35,130 bases of DNA, from assembly GCA_013285995.1 (NCBI GenBank), contig JABDGN010000011.1:1-35130 (forward strand). The letters are read 5' to 3'. A program made the translations under genes and the position numbers. Each line of letters begins with the position of its first letter. Position 1 is the stretch's first letter. This stretch comes from Gammaproteobacteria bacterium. Lineage in GTDB: Bacteria > Pseudomonadota > Gammaproteobacteria > JABDGN01. Of the stretch, positions 7,924 to 16,040 are shown piece by piece. Below the pieces are notes generated by a model. That model saw nothing but the letters and a program-made list of their open reading frames with translations, was not told where the DNA came from and did no database searches.

Positions 7924-8289
7924 ATGTTTAAAGTTCATTGCTTGGATCACATCGTATTAAAAACAACCAACATGGATGCCATGTTAAAGTTTTATCGTGA
8001 CGTGCTGAATTGTCCTGTTATCAAAGAAACACCATTTGCGATGCATCTTGGTGTAGGCGAACAGCTAATTGATCTCGTTAATGTTGATAAAAAATTGACT
8101 GAGAAAAATCTTCACCACTTTTGTTTGCGAATTACACCTTATCATTATGAAGACTTGAAAGCATGTTTTCTAAAGTATGGGATAGCTGTTTATGGCTATG
8201 CTGAACGAGGTAATTCACAGGGCCCAGGTTGGTCTTTTTTTATTAAAGATCCAGAAGAAAATGTAATTGAGCTGTCTGAAAATAAATAA
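7924..8289 (+). CDS. VOC (glyoxalase/bleomycin-resistance/dioxygenase fold) family protein
   Basis: This is a single-domain protein of 121 residues. It has the paired beta-alpha-beta-beta-beta modules of the vicinal-oxygen-chelate fold: LDHIVLKTTNMDAMLKFYRDVLN at the start and WSFFIKDPEENVIELSE at the end. Likely metal ligands are His9, His64/65 and Glu116. Members act on thiol adducts, epoxides or catechols, or bind drugs; this one cannot be assigned further. The start is fixed by a near-perfect GGAGGT four bases upstream of ATG 7924. An operator-like dyad lies in its promoter. Confidence 0.87.
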   Translation: MFKVHCLDHIVLKTTNMDAMLKFYRDVLNCPVIKETPFAMHLGVGEQLIDLVNVDKKLTEKNLHHFCLRITPYHYEDLKACFLKYGIAVYGYAERGNSQGPGWSFFIKDPEENVIELSENK

Positions 8290-8354
8290 TAATAATGTGA
8301 TATGCGAAATAATGAAAAATTTTAAAATGAAGGTAAGATTTTTTAGAGGAAATT

Positions 8355-8693
8355 ATGTCAAGCTTTTCTAATAACGTAATTTTAGGCAAAGGTCAGCTAG
8401 ATGGAAAAGGTGTATATGCTAATAGAGATTTTATGACAGGCGAAATTGTTATCGAATATCATTTAAAGAAACTTACTCTACAGCAATTTAATGAATTACC
8501 AAAAAGTGAAAAAAAATTCACTCATCGTCACTGGGGCGTCATTTATCTATACTCTGAGCCTGAGCGATATGTTAATCACGCTACAAATCCTAATACTTAT
8601 CAAGATCATTTGAATAAATGTGATATTGCGCTAAGAGCGATCAAGAAAGGAGAGTTAATTACAACGAATGCTAGTAAAGATGATATTGTTTGA
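8355..8693 (+). CDS. Small SET-domain protein
   Basis: The 112-residue protein begins with the SET N-terminal element GKGVYANRDFMTGEIVIEY (18-36). It contains RYVNHATNPNT (71-81), the counterpart of the RFxNHSCxPN motif, and ends with DIALRAIKKGELITTNAS. SET domains methylate protein lysines using SAM; in bacteria such small copies are uncommon. The last element normally reads ELTxDY and supplies a catalytic Tyr. Here it reads TTNASKDD, so activity or the C-terminus may be altered. GAGG lies upstream of the ATG. It is downstream of the VOC gene by 65 nt and may be co-transcribed with it. Confidence 0.75.
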   Translation: MSSFSNNVILGKGQLDGKGVYANRDFMTGEIVIEYHLKKLTLQQFNELPKSEKKFTHRHWGVIYLYSEPERYVNHATNPNTYQDHLNKCDIALRAIKKGELITTNASKDDIV

Positions 8694-8726
8694 AACCCTT
8701 CAGGTAAAACAATTGGAGAAAATCAG

Positions 8727-9130
8727 ATGAACGACAAAGTGGTTTTAATTGTTGGGGCGACCAGCATGATTGGCAGAGCATGCGCGCATCTTTTTTCGCA
8801 ACAAGGAATGAAGTTGATGCTGGTCGCACAGGATAAAAATAAACTCGATAATTTAGTTAAAGAGCTAACTGCCCAAGTTGAATCATGTATAGCAGACATT
8901 TGTGTTGAAGCAGATGTTAAATCGATTATCAGCAAAACCATAAAATCCTTTCAGCGTATTGATGGAGTGATGCAAAATGTTGCTGTTTATCCTTGGAAAC
9001 CTATTGATGAATTAGAGTTAATTGATTGGATTTCTTACTAAAGAACCTACCTTCAGCCAAACCACCAAATGACATTACTGGTGTTGTCCACTATCTGATG
9101 GTTCACGCATTGTGGTCAGTCTCACTTTAA
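8727..9130 (+). pseudogene. Decayed SDR oxidoreductase (internal deletion plus frameshift)
   Basis: Codons from ATG 8727 (after TTGGAGAA) give a normal SDR N-terminal half: VGATSMIG cofactor loop at residues 9-16, D58 region, then MQNVAVYP where NAG is expected. After ELIDW the frame stops at 9039-9041. From 9041 in another frame the sequence reads LPSAKPPNDITGVVHYL and ALWSVS, which resembles the C-terminal third of SDRs (PEDI-x-FLAS and the last strand). The middle, including Ser and Tyr-x3-Lys, is missing. The gene is therefore a deleted paralogue of the SDR at 2674-3432. Confidence 0.72.
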
Positions 9131-9206
9131 AAATGGCTAATAAAATGGCCATTAATATTCAACATGAAAAGTTAGCGACGAGCGAGGCTGTTGAAGCTTG
9201 GCGGAT

Positions 9207-10139
9207 TTATTGGAAGTCGCAGTTGAAAAAATTTGTTGAGAGTGTTTCCACGTAAGGGAAAAGATGTGTTGCTAAGATTAACTTGTTGGTAGGATCACCC
9301 TTATCTTCCACAAACCATTGCGCGGCAAGAGTAGTTCGCACGAAAGCCCAAGCTAGTAAGCGCTCTTGCTGTACGTTAAGTGCATTAGCTAGTTGGGCGC
9401 TCCTGCTAAAAATTTTTTCTTGGGCTGTTGCTGAATTTTTCAATTCACTTTGACTGATGAAATCAAATGCTGCGGCTTCAAACGCTTTTTCAGCGATGAC
9501 TCCTTTGGGATCGATTGCAAGCCAATTCTCATGATGTTTGAGAATATTTTCGCAATGTAAATCGCCGTGACAAAGATATTCCTGTGTAGCTAAATTTAGT
9601 AAGTCCGTTCTTAGCTGCTGAGCCTTTGTAACTAAACGTGACTCAATGCGCGGGTCAATAATGTGATCGAGTGCTTTGCACCACTCTCTCATATGAGGGA
9701 AAGAATGTGTGGCTAAAGATTGATTTGCAAGCGCCTCAACAACACTGGCATAAATTTTAATGGCTTCTGTTATATTGCTGACAGAGTGTTCTTTCAGTGA
9801 AAATCCTGGCATGGCTTGTCCTAATAACAGCGCATTATGCTGTCGATTAAAATCAAGCACTCGAATCGCTCCGTGATTATTGAAATGTTGCAGCGCGGCA
9901 TATTCATTAGCAATCGCTTGCGCGTCACAAGCAATTTTCAAAACCACAGGCGTCTTATCTTTTTGTGAAGCAAAAGCTACAAAGTTGTAACTCAGATGAC
10001 TAACAAGCTTAATATCGGTCAACTGCCATTTTTTTGCCAATTCCTCAATAATAGGAGGTAAGTTGCTTAGCCACTGCTCACCTGGCTTGCCCCAAGTGGC
10101 AATGATTCGTTGTATAAACACTGCGGGTAAATTTTTCAT
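9207..10139 (-). CDS. Aminoglycoside/hydroxyurea phosphotransferase-type kinase (APH(6)-like)
   Basis: The 310-residue protein shows the APH kinase fold. A nucleotide-binding Lys lies in PVVLKIA (about 68), the catalytic loop is CHGDLHCENIL (His191, Asp193) and the metal-binding Asp is in AIDPKG (210). The IDPKG form and the overall length suit the streptomycin 6-/hydroxyurea phosphotransferase branch (APH_6_hur) better than other APHs. The native substrate is unknown, and chromosomal members often do not confer resistance. ATG 10139 lacks an evident ribosome binding site. The gene is divergent from the DsbA gene with only 36 nt between starts. Its 3' end overlaps the tail of the SDR remnant region. 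Confidence 0.82.
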   Translation of the reverse strand: MKNLPAVFIQRIIATWGKPGEQWLSNLPPIIEELAKKWQLTDIKLVSHLSYNFVAFASQKDKTPVVLKIACDAQAIANEYAALQHFNNHGAIRVLDFNRQHNALLLGQAMPGFSLKEHSVSNITEAIKIYASVVEALANQSLATHSFPHMREWCKALDHIIDPRIESRLVTKAQQLRTDLLNLATQEYLCHGDLHCENILKHHENWLAIDPKGVIAEKAFEAAAFDFISQSELKNSATAQEKIFSRSAQLANALNVQQERLLAWAFVRTTLAAQWFVEDKGDPTNKLILATHLFPYVETLSTNFFNCDFQ

Positions 10140-10140
10140 A

Positions 10141-10149
10141 TGGTATACT
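10141..10149 (+). promoter_or_regulatory. Extended -10 promoter of the DsbA gene
   Basis: TG-G-TATACT forms an extended -10 element 26 bases upstream of the ATG at 10176, overlapping the space between divergent starts. No clear -35 is present, as is common for TGn promoters. Confidence 0.5.
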
Positions 10150-10175
10150 TTTCGCTCTAAAATAATGGGCCTATC

Positions 10176-10970
10176 ATGAAATCATATCGTCTTTTATCTA
10201 TTTTAATCTTAGCTAGTTTCGCTTTTTTTACGAGCGGTTGCAGCAATAATAATTCTTTAAGCGATGCACAAAAAACAGAAGTCAAAAGCATTGTCGATCA
10301 AGAAATTCATGATTATCTGCTAGCCAATCCGCAAATATTAACGCAAATGGTGCAAGAGTTACAGGCGCAACAACAGCAACAAGCGCAACAAAAAGCCGTC
10401 GGTGCCATCAAACAAAATGCAGCTCAGTTAGTAAATGACTCCGTGTCACCTGTGGTCGGTGACAAAAACGGTACGGTTACTTTCATCGAATTTTTTGATT
10501 ATCAATGTATGTATTGCGCCAAGATGTATCCAATTGTAAAACAAGTGCTCGCGGCCAATCCCAATGTGCGTGTCGTATTTAAAGAATTCCCGATTTTTGG
10601 TGCAGCGTCTCAATATGCAGCGGCAGCAGCACTTGCAGCGAATCAGCAAGGCAAATATATTCAAATGCACAATGCTTTATTTGATTCCGGTGATATTGAA
10701 GGCAAAATGACCGATGCTAAAGTGGATGTGATTGCTAAAAAGGTGGGTTTGAACATGGTGCAATTGAAAAAAGACATGGCCTCCAGCGCAATTCAAAATG
10801 AACTGAAAGCTAATACGGTACTCGCGCAACAAATGGGGATTCAAGGTACTCCCGCCTTTATTGTTGTGCCGACGAATTTAAATAGTACAACCGATGCTGG
10901 CAAAATTGCTTTTCTTCCGAGTGTTACTGATGTCAATGGATTACAGCAGATGATTAACACGGCAAAATAA
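10176..10970 (+). CDS. Com1-like DsbA family thiol:disulfide oxidoreductase, exported
   Basis: The 264-residue protein begins with a hydrophobic signal segment ending in FTSGC (Cys22), which may be a lipoprotein site although the -3 residue is not ideal. A Gln-rich coiled-coil segment (about 55-80) follows. The thioredoxin domain has IEFFDYQCMYC, with redox Cys111 and Cys114, and the cis-Pro loop GTPAFIV (Pro226). The build resembles Coxiella Com1 and Legionella DsbA2: N-terminal dimerisation helix, SPVVGDKNGTV-type entry and FKEFPIFG. It would make or isomerise disulfides in envelope proteins. The neighbouring serine hydrolases have paired cysteines and may be substrates. Confidence 0.87.
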   Translation: MKSYRLLSILILASFAFFTSGCSNNNSLSDAQKTEVKSIVDQEIHDYLLANPQILTQMVQELQAQQQQQAQQKAVGAIKQNAAQLVNDSVSPVVGDKNGTVTFIEFFDYQCMYCAKMYPIVKQVLAANPNVRVVFKEFPIFGAASQYAAAAALAANQQGKYIQMHNALFDSGDIEGKMTDAKVDVIAKKVGLNMVQLKKDMASSAIQNELKANTVLAQQMGIQGTPAFIVVPTNLNSTTDAGKIAFLPSVTDVNGLQQMINTAK

Positions 10971-10983
10971 TAATTTCCCTTGC

Positions 10984-11028
10984 GCTAACTCCCTGCATCA
11001 GAAGAGAGTTAGCTTTTAAGCTAACTCT
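10984..11028. repeat. Three alternating complementary segments (alternative hairpins)
   Basis: GCTAACTC (10984-10991), GAGTTAGC (11007-11014) and GCTAACTC (11020-11027) allow two exclusive stems. The second and third form the stronger one, 10 bp AGAGTTAGCT / AGCTAACTCT with loop TTTA (11005-11028). No T-run follows, so it is at best a weak terminator of the DsbA gene. It ends three bases before the -35 of the next promoter. Confidence 0.5.
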
Positions 11029-11031
11029 TGG

Positions 11032-11060
11032 TTGCGCAAAAAGTAACCATTCGGTATAAT
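11032..11060 (+). promoter_or_regulatory. Sigma70-type promoter of the first serine hydrolase gene
   Basis: TTGCGC (11032-11037), a 17-bp spacer and a perfect TATAAT (11055-11060) lie 32 bases before the ATG at 11093. The flanking string ATTCGGTATAAT-GCCGC recurs before the second hydrolase gene. Confidence 0.65.
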
Positions 11061-11092
11061 GCCGCGCAATTTACTCCATCGAGAGAATAATA

Positions 11093-12364
11093 ATGAAAAA
11101 AGGTTTATCCGCTGTATTAGCTTTCGCTATAACATTTTTCGGCATTTCAGTTACGTATGCCGGTGTAATTGGCGATCCAACTCCGCAATTGCAGCAAGCC
11201 GTTGATAACTACGTACAAGCTTATGGCGTTGAAGAAGGCATGTCTGCTGTTACCTTGTCAGTCAGTGCGCCAGGCATTAACCCTATTACCGTCGCGAGTG
11301 GTTGCAAAGAAAAAGCGTATCCTGATTTAAATCCGCCCGTACCATGCACTCCTGTATCAACGTCTGATTTATATCAAATTGGCAGCAACACCAAAGTATT
11401 CATGGCGGTTATTCTGTTGCAATTAGAAGCCGAACATGTGCAAAATTTTAATATCAACGATAAAGTGAGCCAGTACTTAACGTTGCCAGCACAATGGCAA
11501 AATGAAGGCGGCAATGATGTCACAGTGAAACAAATGTTGAACATGACGGGCGGTATCCCCGCGTATGATGACAACCAACAATTTGTGGTCGATTTAACCC
11601 ATAACTTAAATCGTCAATTTACCCAAGCCGATTTAATTAATTACGCAGGCCAATTGCCGATGATGTTCACACCAGGAACGAAATGGTATTACTCCAATAC
11701 CAGTTATATCTTGGCAGGCATGTTGATTGAAAAACTAACCGGGCATTCGGTGAAATATGAAATTCAGCAACGGATTTTTAATCGTTACGGTTTAAACACC
11801 ATGTATTATGAGCCGCACGCTTATCCTGGCAATCTGTATGGACAAATGGTGCATGGTTATATGGAAGAAGAAGAATTGGCAGACTACATCCCGATGGGCA
11901 CTGACATGACGGCTTATAATTTATCCTGGGCAAGCTCAGCCGGTGCGATTGTTTCCACGACGAGCGATGTTTTGAAATGGGTACAAGCTTTATATACCTC
12001 GCCTGCCTTATTAGCACCGCAACAACGTCAAGAATTAGAATCTTTAGTATCGACCGCGACTGGCCAACCTATTGTGAAACCAACGCCTTCCGATCCGAGT
12101 GCATACGGTTTAGGTATCTTTTCTTTATTAGTCTCTGGGCAAGTTGTGTATAGCTATGAAGGCGGTACGATGGCTTATCGTGAAATCTATGTTTATTTCC
12201 CAGAAGAAAACATTGTTATTACCGCTGGTTTAAACAGTGAAAGTGATATCGACCATGCCTTGCAGCTAGTAAGTACTGCTTATACTATTTTAACAAATAA
12301 TACTTTGCCTGGTTTAGCAACAGCGAAAATGACGCCACCAAGCTTGGCTCACAGTTGGCACTAA
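11093..12364 (+). CDS. Exported serine hydrolase, beta-lactamase/PBP (class C-like) fold, copy 1
   Basis: The 423-residue precursor has a signal peptide of about 23 residues (cut near VTYA). The active-site tetrad S98-N-T-K101 (QIGSNTKVF) is followed by MLNMTGGIP, matching the LLTHTSG region, and Y200-S-N202 (WYYSNTSY). The third motif, usually KTG or HxG, reads YEGGTMAY. This places it with D-Ala-D-Ala carboxypeptidase-, esterase- or beta-lactamase-like enzymes of unknown substrate, in the periplasm or outside. Cys71 and Cys85 may form a disulfide. It is the first and most divergent of three tandem copies and has its own promoter. Confidence 0.85.
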   Translation: MKKGLSAVLAFAITFFGISVTYAGVIGDPTPQLQQAVDNYVQAYGVEEGMSAVTLSVSAPGINPITVASGCKEKAYPDLNPPVPCTPVSTSDLYQIGSNTKVFMAVILLQLEAEHVQNFNINDKVSQYLTLPAQWQNEGGNDVTVKQMLNMTGGIPAYDDNQQFVVDLTHNLNRQFTQADLINYAGQLPMMFTPGTKWYYSNTSYILAGMLIEKLTGHSVKYEIQQRIFNRYGLNTMYYEPHAYPGNLYGQMVHGYMEEEELADYIPMGTDMTAYNLSWASSAGAIVSTTSDVLKWVQALYTSPALLAPQQRQELESLVSTATGQPIVKPTPSDPSAYGLGIFSLLVSGQVVYSYEGGTMAYREIYVYFPEENIVITAGLNSESDIDHALQLVSTAYTILTNNTLPGLATAKMTPPSLAHSWH

Positions 12365-12390
12365 AACTTTACTAAATTTTAGCCTGCTTT

Positions 12391-12423
12391 CTTAAGGAAG
12401 CCTTAAGTCATATTCGGTATAAT
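12391..12423 (+). promoter_or_regulatory. Dyad and -10 upstream of serine hydrolase copy 2
   Basis: TATAAT (12418-12423) lies in ATTCGGTATAAT-CGCCGC, nearly the same context as the copy 1 promoter. No -35 consensus is present; instead the perfect dyad CTTAAGG-AAG-CCTTAAG (12391-12407) covers that position. It may be an activator or repressor site, or a hairpin ending the copy 1 transcript. Confidence 0.45.
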
Positions 12424-12464
12424 CGCCGCCAGATTATTTACCACAATTTCATCTTGAGAACTAT

Positions 12465-13742
12465 ATGAAAAACTTCTTCCGTCGTAATTTCTTACTTCTT
12501 GTAATCACATTTCTCACCGCAAGTGTTAGCTATGCAGACAATAGTGTCGACCCAACGCCACAATTGCAACAAGCCATTAATAATTACTTACAAACCTACT
12601 CCACACAGAATGGCTTTTCTGCAGTTTCATTATCAGTGAGTTCTCCTACGATTACCAGCCCCATTACAGTAAATGCTGGTTGCATTGACATGACAAATGA
12701 TTTGCTTAACTGTTCCACCCCCAGTGGGAATTACCTTGTCAACAATATCAATCTATATGAAATTGGCAGCATTACTAAATCATTTGTTTCAACTATCCTA
12801 TTACAAATAGAAGCAACGCCTGGTTCCCATTTCAACATTAATCAAAAAGTGAGTCAATATTTACCAACCCCTGAAGGTTGGGGTCCTGCCGCTGATGAAA
12901 TTACTATCAAGCAATTATTGAATATGACCAGCGGTGTTCCTGAATTTAATGACTTTAATAATCCGTTCTGGACGGCTTTTGCCAAAAACCCCTACTATGA
13001 TTTCAACTCGAATCAATTAGTGCGCTATGTTCAAAATCAATATCTGATGTTTTACCCGGGCACCAGTTGGTATTATTCCAATACTAATTATATTTTGGCG
13101 GGACAATTAGTTGAAAAATTAACAGGTCATTCACTGCAATATGAAATCAATACCCGTATTATTCAACCATTAGGATTAACCAACACATTTTATGTCCCGG
13201 ATGATTATCCGCAAAATACCTTTGCGATTGATCGCCGCATGGCGCACGGCTACATAGAAGATTCTGATTTTGCCCCTTATTTTCCGATGGGGACCGATGC
13301 TACTTATTTTTCTACGTCTTCTGCACGAGGAGCAGGTTCTATTATTTCCAATACATCTGATATTGCACAATGGGTAAAAGCGTTATACACCTCTAATGCT
13401 TTGTTACCCCCTACGCAGCGAGCAGAACTGGAATCCTTAGTCTCCCAAAATACAGGGCAACCCATTACGATGCCTACCAAAGATGATCCGGGTTATGGCT
13501 TAGGAATTGGTGGCGATCCAGGCCCTGGAAACGAAATAGTATTTGATTACATCGGTGGCATGCCAGGTTATTTGTTTGCATATACTTATTTTCCAAAAGA
13601 AAATATCACCATTTCAATCGCTACTAATAGTATTAATCTACCTAATGCTTATCAGATGTACGCCGTCATTAATCAAGCTTACGGGATTTTGATGAATGCC
13701 GCACCGGCGACAGTACAAGCACCTAAACAATTTTATAAATAA
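12465..13742 (+). CDS. Exported serine hydrolase, beta-lactamase/PBP fold, copy 2
   Basis: The 425-residue precursor starts with a basic-hydrophobic signal peptide (MKNFFRRNFLL to VSYA, about 24 residues). The mature part opens with the shared DPTPQLQQAINNYLQTY. Motifs are S102-I-T-K105 (EIGSITKSF), LLNMTSGVP, and YYSNTNY; the third motif is YIGGMPGY instead of KTG. It is much closer to copy 3 than to copy 1. The central stretch from GQLVEKLTGHS to NTFAIDRRM is identical in protein but differs at many synonymous sites from copy 3. The function is probably hydrolysis of a peptidoglycan peptide, beta-lactam or ester; the substrate is unknown. Confidence 0.85.
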   Translation: MKNFFRRNFLLLVITFLTASVSYADNSVDPTPQLQQAINNYLQTYSTQNGFSAVSLSVSSPTITSPITVNAGCIDMTNDLLNCSTPSGNYLVNNINLYEIGSITKSFVSTILLQIEATPGSHFNINQKVSQYLPTPEGWGPAADEITIKQLLNMTSGVPEFNDFNNPFWTAFAKNPYYDFNSNQLVRYVQNQYLMFYPGTSWYYSNTNYILAGQLVEKLTGHSLQYEINTRIIQPLGLTNTFYVPDDYPQNTFAIDRRMAHGYIEDSDFAPYFPMGTDATYFSTSSARGAGSIISNTSDIAQWVKALYTSNALLPPTQRAELESLVSQNTGQPITMPTKDDPGYGLGIGGDPGPGNEIVFDYIGGMPGYLFAYTYFPKENITISIATNSINLPNAYQMYAVINQAYGILMNAAPATVQAPKQFYK

Positions 13743-13744
13743 TC

Positions 13745-15016
13745 ATGTGTAAAATCTTTAATCGCTTTTTATTTACGCTGCTTTTCATTACACCTTGGAC
13801 TGGTGCTATCGCAGATCCAACGCCACAATTGCAGCAGCTTGTTAATAATTATTTACAAACCTATGCCGCACAGAATAATTTTTCAGCGGTTTCTTTGTCA
13901 GTAAGTTCACCTACGATTACTAACCCCATCACTGTCAATGCAGGTTGTGTGGAGATGACGAGTGATTTAATTAATTGCGCGACTCCAAGTGATAATTATC
14001 CTGTTACTAACATGAACCTGTATCAAATTGGTAGCATTACTAAATCGTTTGTTGCGACTATCTTGTTACAAATTGAAGCGACACCCGGTTCAAACTTTAA
14101 TATTAATCAAAAATTAAGCCAGTATTTATCACTCCCTAATGGCTGGGGACCCGCCGCTGACGATATTACTATCAAGCAATTATTGAATATGACCAGCGGC
14201 ATTCCTAGCTTTGATGACCCTGACAACACTAATGACATCATGCCTTTTTGGCTGGCTTTTCAACATAATCCTTTTTACGATTTTAGTTCCTCACAACTAG
14301 TCGCTTATGTAGAAAATCAATATTTAGAATTTTATCCTAGCACTAATTTCTATTATTCCAATACGGATTACATTTTAGCAGGACAACTCGTTGAAAAATT
14401 AACGGGACATTCATTACAGTATGAAATCAATACTCGCATCATTCAGCCTTTAGGATTAACCAATACATTTTACGTGCCTGATGATTATCCGCAAAATACC
14501 TTTGCAATTGATCGTCGTATGACGCATGGTTATATGGAAGATCCTGATCTTGCACCTTATTTTCCGATGGGAACAGACGCTACTTATTTTTCAACTTCCT
14601 CTGCCCGGGGTGCGGGATCAATCATTGCGAGCACTGCAGATGTCATGCAATGGGCGCATGCTTTATATACTTCTCCTACTTTATTACCTGTAAAACAACG
14701 TGCCGAATTAGAGTCGCTTGTATCAATGAACACAGGGCAACCCATTACGACACCCACGCCGAATGATTCAGGTTATGGTTTGGGTATTGGAGGAGATGCT
14801 GGTCCCAACGGTGAAATAGTATATGATTATATCGGTGGCATGCCTGGCTACATGGTAGCTTATGTTTATTTCCCAAGAGAAGATATAACAATTTCTGTAG
14901 CGGTTAATAACTTAAACCCTTACACTTTTCATGGCTATGATTTAATTAATCAAGCTTACGGAATTTTGATGAAGGCTGCGCCAGCTACAATCAATCCATC
15001 TAAAATAGATTACTGA
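13745..15016 (+). CDS. Exported serine hydrolase, beta-lactamase/PBP fold, copy 3
   Basis: The 423-residue precursor begins 2 nt after the stop of copy 2, without a visible ribosome binding site, so it is probably translated by coupling. The signal peptide is MCKIFNRFLFTLLF to AIA, directly followed by DPTPQLQQ. Active-site motifs are S97-I-T-K100, LLNMTSGIP, a YYSNTDY triad and YIGGMPGY. A short insertion (DNTNDIMPF) distinguishes it from copy 2. As with copy 2, all catalytic residues except a classical third motif are present, so it should be an active serine hydrolase with diverged specificity. Confidence 0.85.
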   Translation: MCKIFNRFLFTLLFITPWTGAIADPTPQLQQLVNNYLQTYAAQNNFSAVSLSVSSPTITNPITVNAGCVEMTSDLINCATPSDNYPVTNMNLYQIGSITKSFVATILLQIEATPGSNFNINQKLSQYLSLPNGWGPAADDITIKQLLNMTSGIPSFDDPDNTNDIMPFWLAFQHNPFYDFSSSQLVAYVENQYLEFYPSTNFYYSNTDYILAGQLVEKLTGHSLQYEINTRIIQPLGLTNTFYVPDDYPQNTFAIDRRMTHGYMEDPDLAPYFPMGTDATYFSTSSARGAGSIIASTADVMQWAHALYTSPTLLPVKQRAELESLVSMNTGQPITTPTPNDSGYGLGIGGDAGPNGEIVYDYIGGMPGYMVAYVYFPREDITISVAVNNLNPYTFHGYDLINQAYGILMKAAPATINPSKIDY

Positions 15017-15037
15017 AAAACCGAACGAGCTTTCGTT
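15016..15037 (-). terminator. Candidate terminator of the 19633-15061 operon
   Basis: Read on the minus strand, AACGA-AAGC-TCGTT is followed after CGG by a run of five T. It stands just after the NUDIX stop codon, at the end of the eight-gene minus-strand block, and touches the stop of serine hydrolase copy 3. Confidence 0.4.
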
Positions 15038-15060
15038 ATTGCTGCTGCAAAATAGAAGAT

Positions 15061-15531
15061 TTACCATCTTTCTGCGGGAGCTAAATTTGTAAAATACTCA
15101 TCAAGCCGCCGTTTGGTACCGGGACTTATTTTATCGGGTAAATTATCGTAGGAAAACCAATTGACTCGCTCGATTTCAGGAGAGGAAACGTTTGGCGTGA
15201 TATGGAAATTTTTCACAATGTAAATAATCGGATAGTCATTCACACCTAAATAGGTGTGATGATAAATACAAAACAAGTGTGGCTCTACCAACACCGTTAA
15301 ACCAACTTCTTCTTTTAATTCACGTAATAAGGCGGCTTTGGCCGATTCACCTTTTTTCAAACCACCACCGGGTAAATACCAATGCGATTGGTAAGTATGC
15401 TTAACCAATAGTACCTGATTATCTTGATTTAAAATAATCGCTCGCGGACCTATTGTTACTACCCCTACCATGGCCTGCCATTTGCGGACTAAGCGATGCG
15501 TTACCTTGTGGAATAAATTAATTAAGCTCAT
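15061..15531 (-). CDS. NUDIX hydrolase
   Basis: This protein of about 156 residues contains a complete NUDIX box, GGLKKGE then RELKEEVGL (G-x5-E-x7-REUxEExGU), preceded by LLVKHTYQSHWYLPGG. It would cleave a nucleoside diphosphate linked to another moiety with Mg2+; the substrate is unknown. ATG 15531 is preferred because AAAG lies upstream; ATG 15549 adds six residues. It is the last gene of the minus-strand operon, 38 nt after the GNAT gene, and is followed by a candidate terminator. Confidence 0.87.
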   Translation of the reverse strand: MSLINLFHKVTHRLVRKWQAMVGVVTIGPRAIILNQDNQVLLVKHTYQSHWYLPGGGLKKGESAKAALLRELKEEVGLTVLVEPHLFCIYHHTYLGVNDYPIIYIVKNFHITPNVSSPEIERVNWFSYDNLPDKISPGTKRRLDEYFTNLAPAERW

Positions 15532-15569
15532 ATATCTTTGTACCCACATAAATAAAACCGTAAAATTTA

Positions 15570-16040
15570 TTAGCCCAACACTTTGCTATACAGTAAAAAT
15601 CCTGATTTCTTCGCCACCTTATCATACAGCTGAATCGCATTTATATTAGATTCATGCGTATGCCAGTAAACCCGTGCGGAGCCAGCTTGCTTAGCTTGGT
15701 CATATACAGCTTCTATCAATGCTTTTCCAACGCCTTCACCACGATGTGTTTCATCAACAAATAAATCTTGTAAGTAACACGTGGGATGTAACAGCGTAGT
15801 ACTGCGATGAAATAAATAATGCGCTAAACCAATAAGCTTACTTTCTGATTCTGCTACTAAAGCATACATGGGTTCACTATCGTTGAAGAAACGCCCCCAG
15901 GTTGCTTGAGTGATTTCATTTGGCAAAACAGTATTACCAGCACGCCCATAAAAAGCATTATAACCTTGCCAAAGCGGTAACCAATTGGCATAGTCAGCAC
16001 CAGTTGCAAAACGAATGATGAGTGAGTTTGATGTGTTCAT
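15570..16040 (-). CDS. GNAT family N-acetyltransferase
   Basis: The 156-residue single-domain protein has the acetyl-CoA pyrophosphate loop RGEGVGKAL in DLFVDETHRGEGVGKALIEAVYDQAK, the N-terminal IRFATGADYANWLPLW helix and the C-terminal NAIQLYDKVAKKSGFLLY. The acceptor is not predictable. Its ATG overlaps the stop of the upstream O-methyltransferase gene in ATGA, so the two are translationally coupled. Confidence 0.87.
   Translation of the reverse strand: MNTSNSLIIRFATGADYANWLPLWQGYNAFYGRAGNTVLPNEITQATWGRFFNDSEPMYALVAESESKLIGLAHYLFHRSTTLLHPTCYLQDLFVDETHRGEGVGKALIEAVYDQAKQAGSARVYWHTHESNINAIQLYDKVAKKSGFLLYSKVLG

Noticed and set aside
13111-14570. Recent gene conversion between serine hydrolase copies 2 and 3
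   Set aside because: The protein segment is identical, but third codon positions differ often, so selection explains it better.
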